Shown here in pieces: positions 34,313 to 46,096 of a stretch of DNA of 64,000 bases; within the stretch, counting starts at the first letter, position 1; every line of letters begins with the position of its first letter. The notes under the pieces are model-generated. The model did not search any database and was not told the origin of the DNA. It saw only the letters and a list, made by a program, of their open reading frames with translations. The translations under genes and the position numbers were made by a program. Source of the DNA: Coenobita brevimanus (taxonomy: Eukaryota > Arthropoda > Malacostraca > Decapoda > Coenobitidae); assembly GCA_032717465.1 (NCBI GenBank), contig CM064713.1, positions 13,679,360-13,743,359 of the forward strand, in the 5' to 3' direction.

Positions 34313-35138
34313 TATAGTTACCACCCAGCATAGTAAATATTGCTTCTCCTTAAAAGAAATAAAGAATAAAAATATTTTTATGACCTTTCAGATCTTAAGA
34401 AGAAATACTGTACCCTACAACAACTGGTTCCCATCATGGAGATTAGCTAATGGATTTGGGGGAAAGTACACAGAAAGGGATATAGTTCAATCTTATTTTT
34501 ATGTACTAGTACACTGTAGCAGCCTCTCATCATTCATGGAACAAGAGTAACATTTTTGTACTTCATATCACAAGACAAAGAGAAATAGTATGACACTAAA
34601 GTACCAATACAACCAAAGCTGTAAAATCTTGGATTCACAAATTGTAACATTATATAAGTGGGAGTAGTTACAATTTATAATAGGTATTATGAAATGACAT
34701 GGCAAGTGTTCCATACAAAATACAAATGAATAATGTTGTCAGTATAAAAAAAAAAAAAAAAAAAAAATCTGGGATGGATTTTATTTGTATGCAACACGTC
34801 AATCGGGGTAAATAAAAACACTGGACAAGTTGGGATAAAAAGTAACACAGCCCTGCCAATCTTTAACTGTTGTCTAATTTTTCTAGTTTTTGATGTGCTG
34901 ATAGGCCTACCTATACTCCATATTATGTGTATGCAGATTTGCCCAACAATGATTATGATCAAATGAAATTTTTTTTTTTTTTCTGCTTATTTAACTTTTT
35001 TGGCATTTTTTCTTTAAGTAATGCCATTTCAGGTGCTTTGAATGCACTGCATTCATTCTGCTGTCAGGAGATCAGCGACAGCTGCCCTTAAGAGCCAGAC
35101 CAAAAGACAGGACTTGCCTGCTTTTGTAACTCCAGTAT

Positions 35139-35171
<33 letters not shown>

Positions 35172-36087
35172 CAGGTACAGACCCCCCCTTCCCCCAAGGG
35201 GTAATGAAAAACCTCTGTTTTTTATTGCAACTAATAAACAACAAAGCAAAAAAATACAACAAAACAGCAGTGTGAGGTCCAACAAAGCTTCACAATGAAG
35301 ATAAACTTCATGGAAAGCAATACAGTTATTTTTCTGAAGGAGCAAAAGTTCATGAATGTTTCAAAAATGTAGTTTAGTTTGGATTTCCTTCTAAAAGGCA
35401 AAACACTAGAAGAATGTGAAGTTTGCATGGTTCAGTCCAAACAAGTAAGATACCAGTATATATAAAGGAGAAGAAGGCAGTCAGAGAGCACATACCTCTG
35501 TCAGTGCAATTGCAGGATCCTGATCTGGATCTGGATCTGCCCCCAAATTTAATCATATCTTTTTTGGCCCATGGCCCACTCTTCCACAAAATTTTATTGA
35601 AATTCATATGAGAACTTTTGGAGACATTGTGTGGACAAACAAAAAAGAAACACACAAATACAGGTGAATACATAACCTTCAACTTCGTTGGCAGAGGTAA
35701 AGCCTTGGTTGGTAACTGAAATCATGTATCTGTATTCAGAATGTATGCAGTATTTTTTTTTTTTTTTTTTTTAAATTATAGGTTATGTATAAATGTGCTG
35801 TACACAAACAAGGAAAATTCATGAGTTTTTGAAAGCTGTATTTCCATTAGTTTCAGAATTTTTATACATATATTTTTTTACCCCAAGAGCAGTTATCATT
35901 TTCCCCATTCACTGGGGTAAAAAAAAAAAAAAAAAAATCTACATATTCTTTGAAATCTCAACTCTGACTGGTTGCAGAACTTTCATTCATATGTCATGTT
36001 TTAGGTTGTTATGTACCCATTACCATGTGGTATCCAGTCTGCCCATTTGCTCTGATACAGGATCAGTGAAGCAGAGTTAAATTGTTT
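34313..36087. other. AT-rich non-coding stretch with homopolymer runs
   Basis: No gene is recognised; frames here are short and low-complexity. Long A or T runs occur at 34746-34768, 34970-34981, 35141-35167, 35756-35772 and 35918-35937, perhaps old SINE or processed-transcript tails. It lies between the two inferred Harbinger genes. Confidence 0.5.
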
Positions 36088-36433
36088 TTATTTACCCTGA
36101 TTGACTATACTTGAAGTGAAGTCTGACAAACTGATCCATGTAGCGAAAACCCTCACGGCATGGTACCGTACAGCAGCAGGCACATGATTTGGTGGTTCTT
36201 CGACATCCTGCTGATCTTCACCACCATTGTCTTCTGCAGGGAGCTGTCCTGGTAGCTGTCCAGGTATATTGATATATCCATCTTTGCAGATGTTATGCAG
36301 CATAGCACAAACCACAATGATCTTGCATATTTCTGATGGAGGTCTGACTCATATTTCACTGTTGAGAACATGGAATCAACACTTCAGCTGTCCAATTCCT
36401 CTCTCCACAGCACTTCAGGTTTTCTTGTGTGCC
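36088..36433 (-). pseudogene. PIF/Harbinger transposase, last exon (HARBI1-like)
   Basis: On minus, an acceptor-like TTCTTTCCAG precedes 36433. The frame then reads SAVERGIGQLK, FHVLNSEI, VRPPSEICKIIVVCAMLHNI and CKDGYINIPGQLP, ending at VNQGK. VER(T/G)IG, the FHVL segment and VCAMLHNIC are the conserved end of Harbinger transposases, after the catalytic Glu. Three in-frame TGA codons stand where the family has Arg, so the copy is dead. The upstream DDE exons are not visible within the window. Confidence 0.7.
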
Positions 36434-36652
36434 CTGGAAAGAATGGTGTAGTTTAGTAGAAGTGTACTGTACTTCAAGGTACATTAGCGCGTAAAGCTAA
36501 AAAAACTTAAAACTGGTTAAAAAAAAAAAAAAAATTATCTCATCCAATATTTAATGGACAAAATGATTGGGTTAAGCAATGTTTATTCATAGTGTTAGAG
36601 GAAGTTGAACTTGTATGAACCATAAAACTGACTGACTTTTTTTTCTCTGTCT

Positions 36653-36654
<2 letters not shown>

Positions 36655-36697
<43 letters not shown>
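36655..36697. repeat. TA microsatellite, left target of the Tigger element
   Basis: TA array ending at the Tigger terminus CAGTAATCCC (36698). Confidence 0.9.
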
Positions 36698-36700
<3 letters not shown>

Positions 36701-36863
36701 TAATCCCCCCCAGTATCCTATGTACTGTAATAGAGCCAAAGGCACGTCCGGAAAGTGGTCCTGTCCGGATATTGGGCCCCAGCCTCCTGGACTTGTACTT
36801 ATGGACCCTAACTCAGAAAAACACCTATACAACTCCTTCTGGACATGCATTGTACCTATTTAA

Positions 36864-38218
36864 CCCGTCACGTCCCGAGCCTTTCCGCACCTATGACATC
36901 CCCCAGTCCCGAGCCTTTTTGGAAAAATTTTTTTTCTTATGAAACTTCCGCTTAGGTCGAGAAACTATGGAAAATCTTGAAGAAAGTTGTCTCTGCAGTC
37001 TATAAGTGGTCTATACAGGTGCGGTTTCCCCCCGCAGGTATCGTATTCTGTAATGGGCTGGATATGCGTAAACGTTTTCTATGGTAAGGAGTAATGGGAC
37101 AAACAACACACAACACCTCTACATTTATTGAATTTGTACTAATAAACAATAACAGTAACAATATAATGGATTTCAGACACATATATAGGAAAAATAAGCA
37201 TTGTACCATCGCGCGAGCATAGCGAGTTAGGTCCGAGTCGTAACATGCTATCTGCTAATTTTCTGTTATGAGTCTACCGATCATTTTTTCTACTTGTATA
37301 CTTCTGTTTCAATGACAATTTACTAATTACAACTGTTTGTAAGTGATTTCAGATGTTTTCATTCATTTTGATGACATGCAGCATAAGTTTAGCGCACATC
37401 AGCTTAGTAAGCGCACTCGCTATGTCTCGTATTTAAACATACCAATTTGTTTTATCACTTTCTAATTATTTTCCCATTTACATAGAACCTTTCACCCACC
37501 ACTGTGAAGGTTTTCAATTATTTTCATTCATTACGAGGGCATTTAGCGATATGCTAGCGCCTATTCACGTAGCAACCACGATCTCAAACACTCGTGTTTC
37601 ATCATCTACTTTATTTATTCACTCCAATTATATTTTCCCACTTACATTACACACGTTTACACTCCTCCAATGCACTGTACATACTTACTGCCATTATTTA
37701 TTCAAGTGAGCGTGAGAATATCGCCTGAAAATACCCTCGCAAGGAATGTTACGTCATACATAATACTCACCCACTTATATACTAATTCACGCACACACTT
37801 ATATACTAATTATTCACTTTATCACTTGCTGACTTTTATTTTGACTAATACGTGCCTTATTCATTCGAGTAGGCGTCAGGAAATCTTATCTTTATAGACA
37901 CGCTATGAATATTTGACTTAGGAAATACATCATCATATACAATAATTTGTACTTATATTATACCAGTAAGAATGTCACATAATAGAAAATATATAATAAG
38001 GGGTCGTATTTATTGCACTGAGCGACAGAATATCGCATCAAACAACCCTCTCTATGTAAGTTTCAACTTAGGGCAGATTTATATACTTACACCCAATGTT
38101 TGCACTTATGTTCTACCCGTAGGCACTTTATACTAATATTTGGCGATCCACATGACTGATTTTTTCACAGAGCGTCTGTCTGTCGCATTTACATCATAAT
38201 TTCTGCGTCCTTTCGCAA
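36864..38218. other. piggyBac-1 non-coding 3' region
   Basis: About 1.35 kb between the transposase stop and the left terminus, AT-rich, no gene seen. Such long internal spacers are common in piggyBac elements. Confidence 0.6.
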
Positions 38219-40698
38219 TCACACCATGCTAAAATTGCAGCAACGTGTGGTATTCACTAAAACATGGGTGAATACACAGACCCACGTCACAATGCACGCA
38301 CTCATAGCGGGTGTCCTTCCTCTGTGTCGTGAGTCGCACCTGGGAATTACTGCACACGTGACACCTGCGCTGGGGCCTAGGTCTGTTGGGCTGGGGCGGG
38401 ATAGGAGTGGGGAAATGGCGGGCGGATATTCTCTGGGGAGTGTGGGTAATAGGGCAGTGCGGGGGCGCTGTTGGGGCCTTTCAACCGCATATTTTGCAAA
38501 GATTTCTCGTGTGAGCTCCCTCACAAACCCTTCAAAGGTTTCCTGAACTCCTGTGGTCATGGCGTGAAGGTGGTGGCAATTCAGAGCAGTGATATCTAGC
38601 AAGTGAAAGAACAGTTTCTTATACCACTTCATCGTGGTCCTGGCACACTCTACCGTCGATATCATGGAGTCTGACTGGTCCACGAGGCGCATGTTTATAT
38701 TATAGTCCATGACACATTCAGGTTTCCAAACACGACGCCTGCTCTCGCTATGGTAATCAACAGAATCAGTACGGTGCATCAAGGGGCGGTGAACCGTGGA
38801 CAAGAGGCTTACTTCTCTGTTGTGGTTCCACATTGTTGCAAGGATGTTGTTTGCTTTGAAGAAGACAACCTCACTCCTTGCAAGTTTCCGCCCTACCTTG
38901 ACCATGTGACGCCGGTTCACCTTTACGGTTCCACATACTCCCGTTTCATGTCTGTGAAGATAACGAGCGAGAAGAGGGCTAGTGTACCAGTTGTCGAGGT
39001 AGAGAACGTGACCACGATGAAGGTAGTCTTGTATCATCGTCTTTACCACTGCTCCAGAAAGTCCTATACTTCGATCTTCTATTATGTCTGTCTGTGCACC
39101 GGTGTACAAGACTATGTCTTGCACGTATCCAGTCCTACAGTCACACATAACAAAGATCTTGAACCCAAAACGGTGCCTTTTGCTGGGTATATACTGTCTG
39201 AATGAAATATTGCCTCTCCACAACACGAGACTCTCGTTCTATGACGAGATCTCTATAGGGATAGAATGAGGATCGAAAGGTTTGCCTGAGGTGATCAAAG
39301 ACCAGCCTAATTCGCCTCATTTTGTCCGTGTTGTTTGTATTTGCAGGGTCATTAGCATCATAAAATGGAGGCGACTCAGAATTTGTTGAAACCGATTACG
39401 GCTCATCACTTGACCAAATATGGGGGTAAACATAACAGGGTCCCTAGTCCAGTAAGCAGGAATTCTATTTTTCTTATTATACCCATCAAAAGGACAAGGG
39501 CAAAAAATAAGAACATTTCTGGAATGGAGACAGGGTAATCATAAATCATTGAATGCCTACTCCTTGTTCCCAATCTTTCACTTTCTAGCCGCTGGCCGCT
39601 TGCAAACAGGTTTGTTTGAAGCACGATCTGATCAACGAAGGCCTCACTGAAAAAAAGGTGGAAAAAATCCAACCTGCTTGAATTGCAGTGAATACCTGGT
39701 GCAATGCAGCCAGATCGCCCATGCTCAGTGAAGGGGTGAATGAGGGGAGAAAAATCACTCCCATCCTCCCAATCCCACGACACAAATCCCTCGTCCCCAT
39801 CACCGCCTTCGTCTGGGTGGGGAGGAGATCCTGGTTGGGGAGGTTGGGGAGAAGGAGTACGGAGGGCTTCCCCACTGTCACTCCTCTTCCCTCTGCTCTT
39901 TACCCTTTCCCTTTCCCTTACCCTTACGGCCTTGAGGAACATTAGGGGGCTGTGGGGATGAAATAGTTTGATATTGGGGAGCAGAAGACGTGCTGGGGAG
40001 TGGTTCCTCCCCACCTTCCCCTCCATTACCACACCACGTGCTCTCACGCAACCTTGCTCGACCACGTGTTAGGGGATATTGGGGAGCATAAGACGTGCTT
40101 TGGAGTGGTTCCTCCCCACCTTCCCCTCCCTCACAACCCCACGTGATAAGGAACGCACCCGCACTGGCCCACGTGATCCACTCTGCCGCCTCACACTGCG
40201 TAGGGAGAGCAATGACTCACCCACCTCACTCTCACTTTCCCTAATCCCAGGAATGTCCATTTCACTCCCCACTCCCTCCACTACACTTCCTACCGCCCCA
40301 AACAGAATGCTTGGCCCATACCTGCTTAGACGACGTGGTGTGCGCTCTGGGCCACGATGCGTAATCACCTCCCGCCCATACCACGTGGCAGCACGTCCCA
40401 CGTCTCCGTCCTCGTCCTCGTCCTCGACCTCTAATTCGGCTTCCAAGGCACGCTGGGGATAGGGATATGACATACCACGTGCCTTCTTTGCCTCCTGCCC
40501 CTCTCTAGCAGCACGGTAAGTCACGTACTGCCGTTTCCTTGGTGACGGAACTTCCTCGTCACTGCTGGTGGTTTCTTCCTCGTCTGGCTGCACATAATCT
40601 TTGTCCATCTCCTCGTCATCCAGTGGGGAATCACTGTCGCCGGTAAAGGTGTCCAGGGCGACTTGAATTTCGCTCTCTGAGAGACCTCTCTTAGCCAT
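38219..40698 (-). pseudogene. piggyBac-1 transposase, frameshifted
   Basis: The N-terminus (ATG 40698) is MAKRGLSESEIQVALDTFTG, followed by an acidic DDEEMDKDY region and an Arg/Ser-rich stretch. Frame 39406-40065 carries GCIAPGIHCNSSRLDFFHLF, the start of the DDE_Tnp_1_7 domain. Frame 38219-39226 carries SFRQYIPSKRHRFGFKIF, LYLDNWYTSPLLARYL and MDYNINMRLVDQSDSM, the last two containing the second and third catalytic Asp. The first catalytic Asp (VDESL in relatives) reads as NESL near 39235 just after a TAG stop, so activity is lost. The usual Cys-rich C-terminal tail is only partly recognisable. A ~110-base duplication (39957-40068 and 40073-40150) disrupts the N-terminal half. Confidence 0.85.
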
Positions 40699-40955
40699 GT
40701 CTGAGCAGGACCGTGGCTACCAGGTGAGTGGACGAGTGGCGGGCTAGCGCGGGTCGCGCGGGGTCGCCGAGTGTCCCCGCCTGGTGGCAGGTAGGGGAAG
40801 GTCAGGCGAGGGTACGTACCGCAAATCAAGCGCGAAATTTGAAAATTGTCGAAATTATGCACATTGCAATTGCACGACGTACTGGTACGTCGCCGGGACT
40901 GGCAAATGCAAATCGTGGTGACGTACCCATACGTCGTCGGGACGGGGCGGGTTAA

Positions 40956-41640
40956 GACCCAAATCACACCAATTAGGGACCTAAACGACTGAAATAAATG
41001 CAAAAGACCCATAAAATGAGGTTTTAGAGGTGAGTTTGTACAATATTAAATAATCTGGGTACTTACAACAAGTCCCTGGCTCCTGGACTGGTAGTTATGG
41101 ACCCTAACCTAGCCTAACTCAGAAAAACACCTCCCTACTGCACATGCATAACACCTAAGACCCTATTCACACCAATAAGAGACATAAAAGAGTGAAATGA
41201 GGTATTAGAGGTAAGTACAGTATGGAAAATACGGTACAATATGAAACATTCTGGGTACTTACAGCAAGTCCCTGGCCATCTTGATGAATAACCCGCCTCC
41301 TCTCAGACTCGGACAGTAAGGAGGAGTTCCTGAAGCACTTGCAGTACACTGTTCATGAAGTCTTGCACTGGACTTAGTCATTAGCACTCAGAATTCCATT
41401 CTCTTAACACTACGCACTCTTGTCTTACTTGTGCTCCATTGTACCTTAATGAAATAAGCACTTAAAAGTCTTTCCATTCATAAAACCATTTTCCAAATAT
41501 AACACACTCTAGTTAATTTACGTTACATTGAAAGTCAATTAAATCTTTGTCTTTTCACTCAGAATTCTAATTCCTTAACATTATGCAGTTTTTTTTTTTT
41601 CACTGCACAACACTGTAAATTCCCATGTGGTCTACTGGAG
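40956..41640. other. Tigger non-coding segment between the two piggyBacs
   Basis: Contains two related ~190-base units: AGTCCCTGGCTCCTGG near 41070 and AGTCCCTGGCCATCTTG near 41268, each after an AATAGGG/GTATTAGAGGT(A/G)AG-type stretch. The GACCCTAAC...CTCAGAAAAACACC unit also appears at 36795, left of piggyBac-1. No gene seen. Confidence 0.5.
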
Positions 41641-41653
41641 AAGTTCTAGGCGT

Positions 41654-41933
41654 TTAATCACTGTCACAGTCTGAGAGTAGCTCTTGCGGGTGACCTAGGG
41701 GTGCGTCGCTGGGTCGTGGTGATGGTGTACCCACTGCAGACGACTCTGAAGAGAGGCGCAAACTCACGTCAAGTGGTGACTCCAACGTGCCTGATGTGCT
41801 GGGCTGTGACTCGGAGCATGAGGGCCTGTCTTGGGGAGGCAATGGAGTGGAGCCAGTGCTGGGCACAGCAGGGGTCACAGGCCTGAAAAAGCTGTCAATG
41901 GTTGATTGACGCAAGGAACGACGATTTTGATGA
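41654..41933 (-). pseudogene. Tigger transposase C-terminal tail
   Basis: On minus this reads NHQNRRSLRQSTIDSFFRPV and a Ser/Pro-rich tail to DCDSD. The RQSTIDSFF motif is typical of Tigger/jerky-type C-termini. It joins in frame to FRQHI at 46100 if the piggyBac and one TTAA are ignored. Confidence 0.75.
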
Positions 41934-41937
41934 TTAA

Positions 41938-42766
41938 CCCCTACACCGTGGGCATGTTTACCAATGTTTTGTGTTTCCCGCGGGGTTATTCGGGCTCCGA
42001 CAGACTCTCAAAAAATATTTGCCAAAAATCAGTTATTAGTCCCAGAATATTAAAATTAAATATGCTTATGGCACATACCTTCAGCTTTCTCCTGGAATGT
42101 TTGTTGAGCCTTCGTCGGTTACCGTAGGACTTGTGGAGACCTCTGAAGTTGGGTAACGAAGTCTCCAATTTACACTTCCCGACAACCCGTAATATGATTA
42201 CCACAGCCAGATATTAACACTATAAACACTACTCTATGATTTTCAAGTAGTTTGGGATCCATACTTCAAAAAAAAAAACATTGTGAAAGCAATGAAAATT
42301 ACGAGCGCGTATGACCTTCGCACTTGCGCTAGTTCACTCTTGGTACTCTGTCATTTATTATTCATAAAACCCCTCACACTTTATATTTCTATTACTATAT
42401 CACACTTATATATATCTGGAGTTTTTCTCCATAACTTTCCTGCAGTCGTATTAGTTTATTGTCACTGAAGTCATTCAATTTTTCGTTCAGTAAAATACGT
42501 AGAGAGCCACGGATTCACTTTCACTGTTATAACATAAAGTATTTGTACTCATATTCTTATATTACTAATTACTTACATTACTATTTACATCTTCTATTGT
42601 ATTTTCAATATTTACCCTTCTATTTCACTTACACTATGTTAGTCACTGTCACTTTCAGTAAGATAAAACTATAATACACTGTTCAATCATATGTACTGAA
42701 CATCCATTGCTTTCACTTGCTATTTACACATTGTTTACACATTACTCTCCTTTCCCACTTGCACTT
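41938..42766. other. piggyBac-2 non-coding 3' region
   Basis: AT-rich region between transposase stop and left terminus; no gene seen. Confidence 0.6.
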
Positions 42767-45451
42767 TTAGAACTGCTTCTGGCTGTGGTAATCAAAGAAG
42801 CAGGTAACACAGAGGGGAACCTGGCACTCAGCGCACTGCCAAGAGGTGCGTTTGTGCTCAGGTGTGCGTCGGGTGGTATGTGCACACACCTGACACCTGC
42901 GGATCGCAGCCTTCCTTTTACCTGTGGCAGGTATTAGCACCAGTCTGTGCCGATCCATATACGCCCTCTGCTCAAGTCGGTCGGGAAGTGTTACTGGATG
43001 GCGCCTTGGAGTTGCTGCTGTCACCCTACCATATCTTTCCAGCAGCTGCTGAACACAAGTCCTGGCGAACAACCTCGGGGAGAAGGACTTGGGTGGCTTG
43101 ACCTTCATCTTGTACAGGATGAAGGCGTTCAGCATCGTCATATCTATGAGATGCAGAAAAACTTTCCTGTACCACCTAGTATTCTTCCTGAGGCAGTCGG
43201 TCTCACCAATCATCATGTCGGACTTGTCCACCAGCCGCATGTTGATATTGTAGTCTAACACAGCATCAGGTTTCATCACAGGTTCGCCTGTCCTACAGTC
43301 GACCTTCCCACTGTCTGTCATTTCCCCCTTATGTACGGTGGTGAGCATGTGCACGACCCTCTTGTCATGCCACCGTATTGCCAGCATCTTCTCAGACTTG
43401 CGTAGGTGCACGTCTCCTCACTGCGAGGTTCCTGCCTCTGTGAATTTAGGGAAGTGGGCACGATTACTTTTGACAGTGCCGCAGGAGCCAATGCCGTGCT
43501 CTGAAAGGTATTTGGCAAGTTTCGGTGCTGTGTAATAGTTGTCTGTATACAGCACATGATTCCCACCAAAATACTTTTCAAGGAGCACTTTCACTACACA
43601 GCCTGAGAAGCCAAGGGGGTGTGTTTTATCCAGATCGACAGTGCTGGCTGAATAAATGATGAAGTCAAGGATGTACCCCGTCTTACAGTCGCACAGTACA
43701 AAGAACTTGATTCCAAAGCGATGGCGTTTGCTTGGAATGTACTGTACAAACCAAAGACATCCTCTGAACAAAACCAAGGATTCGTCAATGACAACCTTCT
43801 GAAAGGGGTGAAAGAATGACATAAACTTATCCTTCATTCTGCTCAGAATCTCCCGGATCTTCCAGAGTGGGTCGGTTTGGGAAGGTACATTGTTGTCGGC
43901 AAAGTGCAGGTTTCCCATGATGTTCTGGAAGCGATCTCTGGCCATGTACTTATTGAAGGTGGGTGAGGGTAGTAAGGGGTCCATGGACCAGTATTCTTCC
44001 AACTCATGCTTCTTTGAGTGTGGCATGAGAAGCATGAGGGCAAAGAACACATACAGCTCCTGCACTCCCAGCATGGACCACTGTTGCATCTTGGCTGCAC
44101 CTGTACCACTTGCAGCACGTTGTGATTCATACCTGTTGGTCTCATCACATATGTGCTGCATGACTTCTCATCTAGGAAGGCCAAAAGGAAGTCCACACAC
44201 TCAGCATTATCGTCAAGAGTGAAGGCAGGCTGTACTCCTGAGGAGCTCTCATCAAAAACTAAATGTTCTGGCACAAAATCTGACCCTTCCGTCCACGCGA
44301 AGGCGTCCAGGATTCCCTGTCGTGGCGGTGTAGGGTGGGTGAGGGTGGTGGGTGGCTGTGAGGCAGATTTACCCCGTTCAAGGTCACTCACACTGACCCT
44401 GAGTTGCCGTACAGCACTAGCAGCCCTTACTCTAGTACCAACTTTACTTTTACTTGTCCGGGATCTACCTCTTCCTCTACGGCAGGGGTTCCCAACCTGG
44501 GGTAAATTACCCCAAGTGGGGTAATTTGGTCTTTTGTGAAGGGTAATGGGGGAGGTAACAAAAAAATAAATAAAATAAAAATAAAAATCATACCAGTTAT
44601 GATAGACTTTCAGACCTATACTAAAATTCAGAGATGAATGTTTAAAGTCATGTTTATTTGGTATCAGTGTTAATAATAAAAATAAATTACTCCTTGCAAT
44701 AACTCTCTTGGTTTTAGCCTAACCTTTAATTAAGTCCTACATTCAAACTAAAATCTAGGCATCAAAATGTTAAGCAGCTAAAATGCAATTGTGGAAACAT
44801 AAGCAATGAGGGGTAATGAGTGAAGGGAGGTGTGGAAAATGGGGTAATGGGTAAATAAAGGTTGGGAACCCCTGCTCTACGGCCTGCCTTCACTGTTGAT
44901 GCTGGTGGTGACTCCAACGACAAAGACTCCGGAGATAATGCAGCAGACGAAGAGGAAGAAATGAGTGAAGTGGGGCTTGGGGAACGGGGAGGTGAATCAA
45001 CTCGGGACTCATGGCGGGCTGGGTCATGCGGGGCCATTGTTCTGGGGTTAACACTCCGCCTTTTCACTCCCTTCCCAAATTCCTTCCCTTGATGCACGAA
45101 CAGCTCCTTTCCCTTGGAGCTAGGGATAACTTCCGACACTGAAGCACTCGTACTAGCACTTTCTGGCACGATTTCCTCACCCGGCTCATCACACGATTCA
45201 CCCGAGGGGTCAAAATCACTATCCATCATCACCATAGACAATTCTGCTAGTTCACGTGCCACTGCAGAGTCACTTAGTCCTTTCCTGCTTCCCTCACGAC
45301 TTTTTATGGGTGTAGAGTCACGGGGCCCTCTGCAATGGGCGCAGAAGTGGCAGAAATGGCGGTGTGCGAGTGCGACATGTTTTGACCACAGCGGAGGAGA
45401 AGGAACTAAATGCCGCGGCTTATCTGAGAAGGCAAGGGTTGACAATGACAC
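42767..45451 (-). pseudogene. piggyBac-2 transposase, split by a hAT-type MITE and frameshifts
   Basis: The N-terminal acidic part MDSDFDPSGESCDEPGEE lies near 45225; a start upstream is possible. The DDE_Tnp_1_7 domain has VVIDESLVLFRGCLWFVQYI near 43775 (first Asp intact), LYTDNYYTAPKLAKYL near 43545 (second) and LDYNINMRLVDKSDMM near 43245 (third). The C-terminus is a cysteine cluster, CQVCAHTTRRTPEHK and CAECQVPLCVTCFFDYH, the RING/PHD-like tail of piggyBac transposases that binds subterminal DNA. Frames break near 43415 and 44150, and a 392-base MITE is inserted at 44483. All catalytic residues survive, so it is younger than piggyBac-1. Confidence 0.87.
44483..44874. mobile_element. hAT-type MITE with 8-bp TSD inside piggyBac-2
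   Basis: Ends CAGGGGTTCCCAACCT and AGGTTGGGAACCCCTG are perfect inverted repeats of 16 bases. CTCTACGG is duplicated at 44475-44482 and 44875-44882. Eight-base TSD plus CAGGG ends mark hAT-superfamily MITEs. The interior is AT-rich with GGGGTAAT repeats and no coding capacity. Ignoring it and one TSD, the piggyBac frame continues AGRRGRGRSRTSKSK. Confidence 0.95.
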
Positions 45452-46020
45452 TGAGGCTGACAGCTGCTAACTTACATGCTAATAAATTATTGGTAGAAAA
45501 TCTCGGCAATACATAAAGAAATAGGTAGTTCCAGGTGAATGTAAATGTCACTTAGGCTTCTCCCTTCCTTTCTGATATATATTTTTATTACAGACATAGA
45601 TTACAAGGCATAATTCAAAGGGGAAATTACCATGGTAATGTAGCGAATGAATGCACGTGAGGTGTTGTCAGGTGATAATTAGCCAATTCCTGGTGTATAA
45701 CACTATCACTTACCTTATTTTTTTTTTGGTATATATTATTTTGTATAAGTATAGGGCATAGGGCTTATTTCAATGGATGAAATCTGTGGAAAATTCCGGG
45801 GGAGATTTGCTTAGCACAGCGCGGCCTGGGAGGTGAGAGGACAGGGTAATGGAGGGCAGGTAGGGAGGGGAGTCAGGAAGGGGGGAAAATTGCTAAAATG
45901 TCAACAATGGATGGGAGTACAGATGAGATTTGGAGTGCTGACTAGTTGGACATTGGCAGTACTGACAGATGATACAAGCCACCACTTGAAAGCCCGGGAT
46001 AATTCAAAATAACACAGAAT
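45452..46020. other. piggyBac-2 5' non-coding region
   Basis: No gene visible; presumably carries the transposase promoter, but I see no specific motif. Confidence 0.5.
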
Positions 46021-46096
46021 CACAAAAGTGACACCTCGCGGTATGATCCATTGCGCCTGAGCGTCACGAAAGTGACGCCCCGCGGTTAAGGGGTTA

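Larger units (their letters stand above)
36864..40951 (-). mobile_element. piggyBac element 1 (TTAA target, 4.1 kb)
   Basis: TTAA at 36860-36863 and 40952-40955 bounds the element. Its ends are CCCGTCACGTCCCGA and, in reverse complement, CCCGCCCCGTCCCGA. Subterminal repeats of the type GACGTAC-N-TACGTCG-N-CGGGAC occur at 40876-40899 and 40920-40943. It sits in the non-coding part of the Tigger element: CTCAGAAAAACACC repeats either side show local homology around it. Confidence 0.9.
41938..46093 (-). mobile_element. piggyBac element 2 inserted in the Tigger transposase gene
   Basis: TTAA at 41934-41937 and 46094-46097 bounds the element. Ends are CCCCTACACCGTGGGC and, in reverse complement, CCCCTTAACCGCGGGGC. 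Near the right end the palindrome CGTCAC-GAAA-GTGACG (46062-46077) and a related unit at 46021-46041 look like transposase-binding subterminal repeats. Size 4.16 kb, like piggyBac-1, in the same orientation. Confidence 0.9.
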
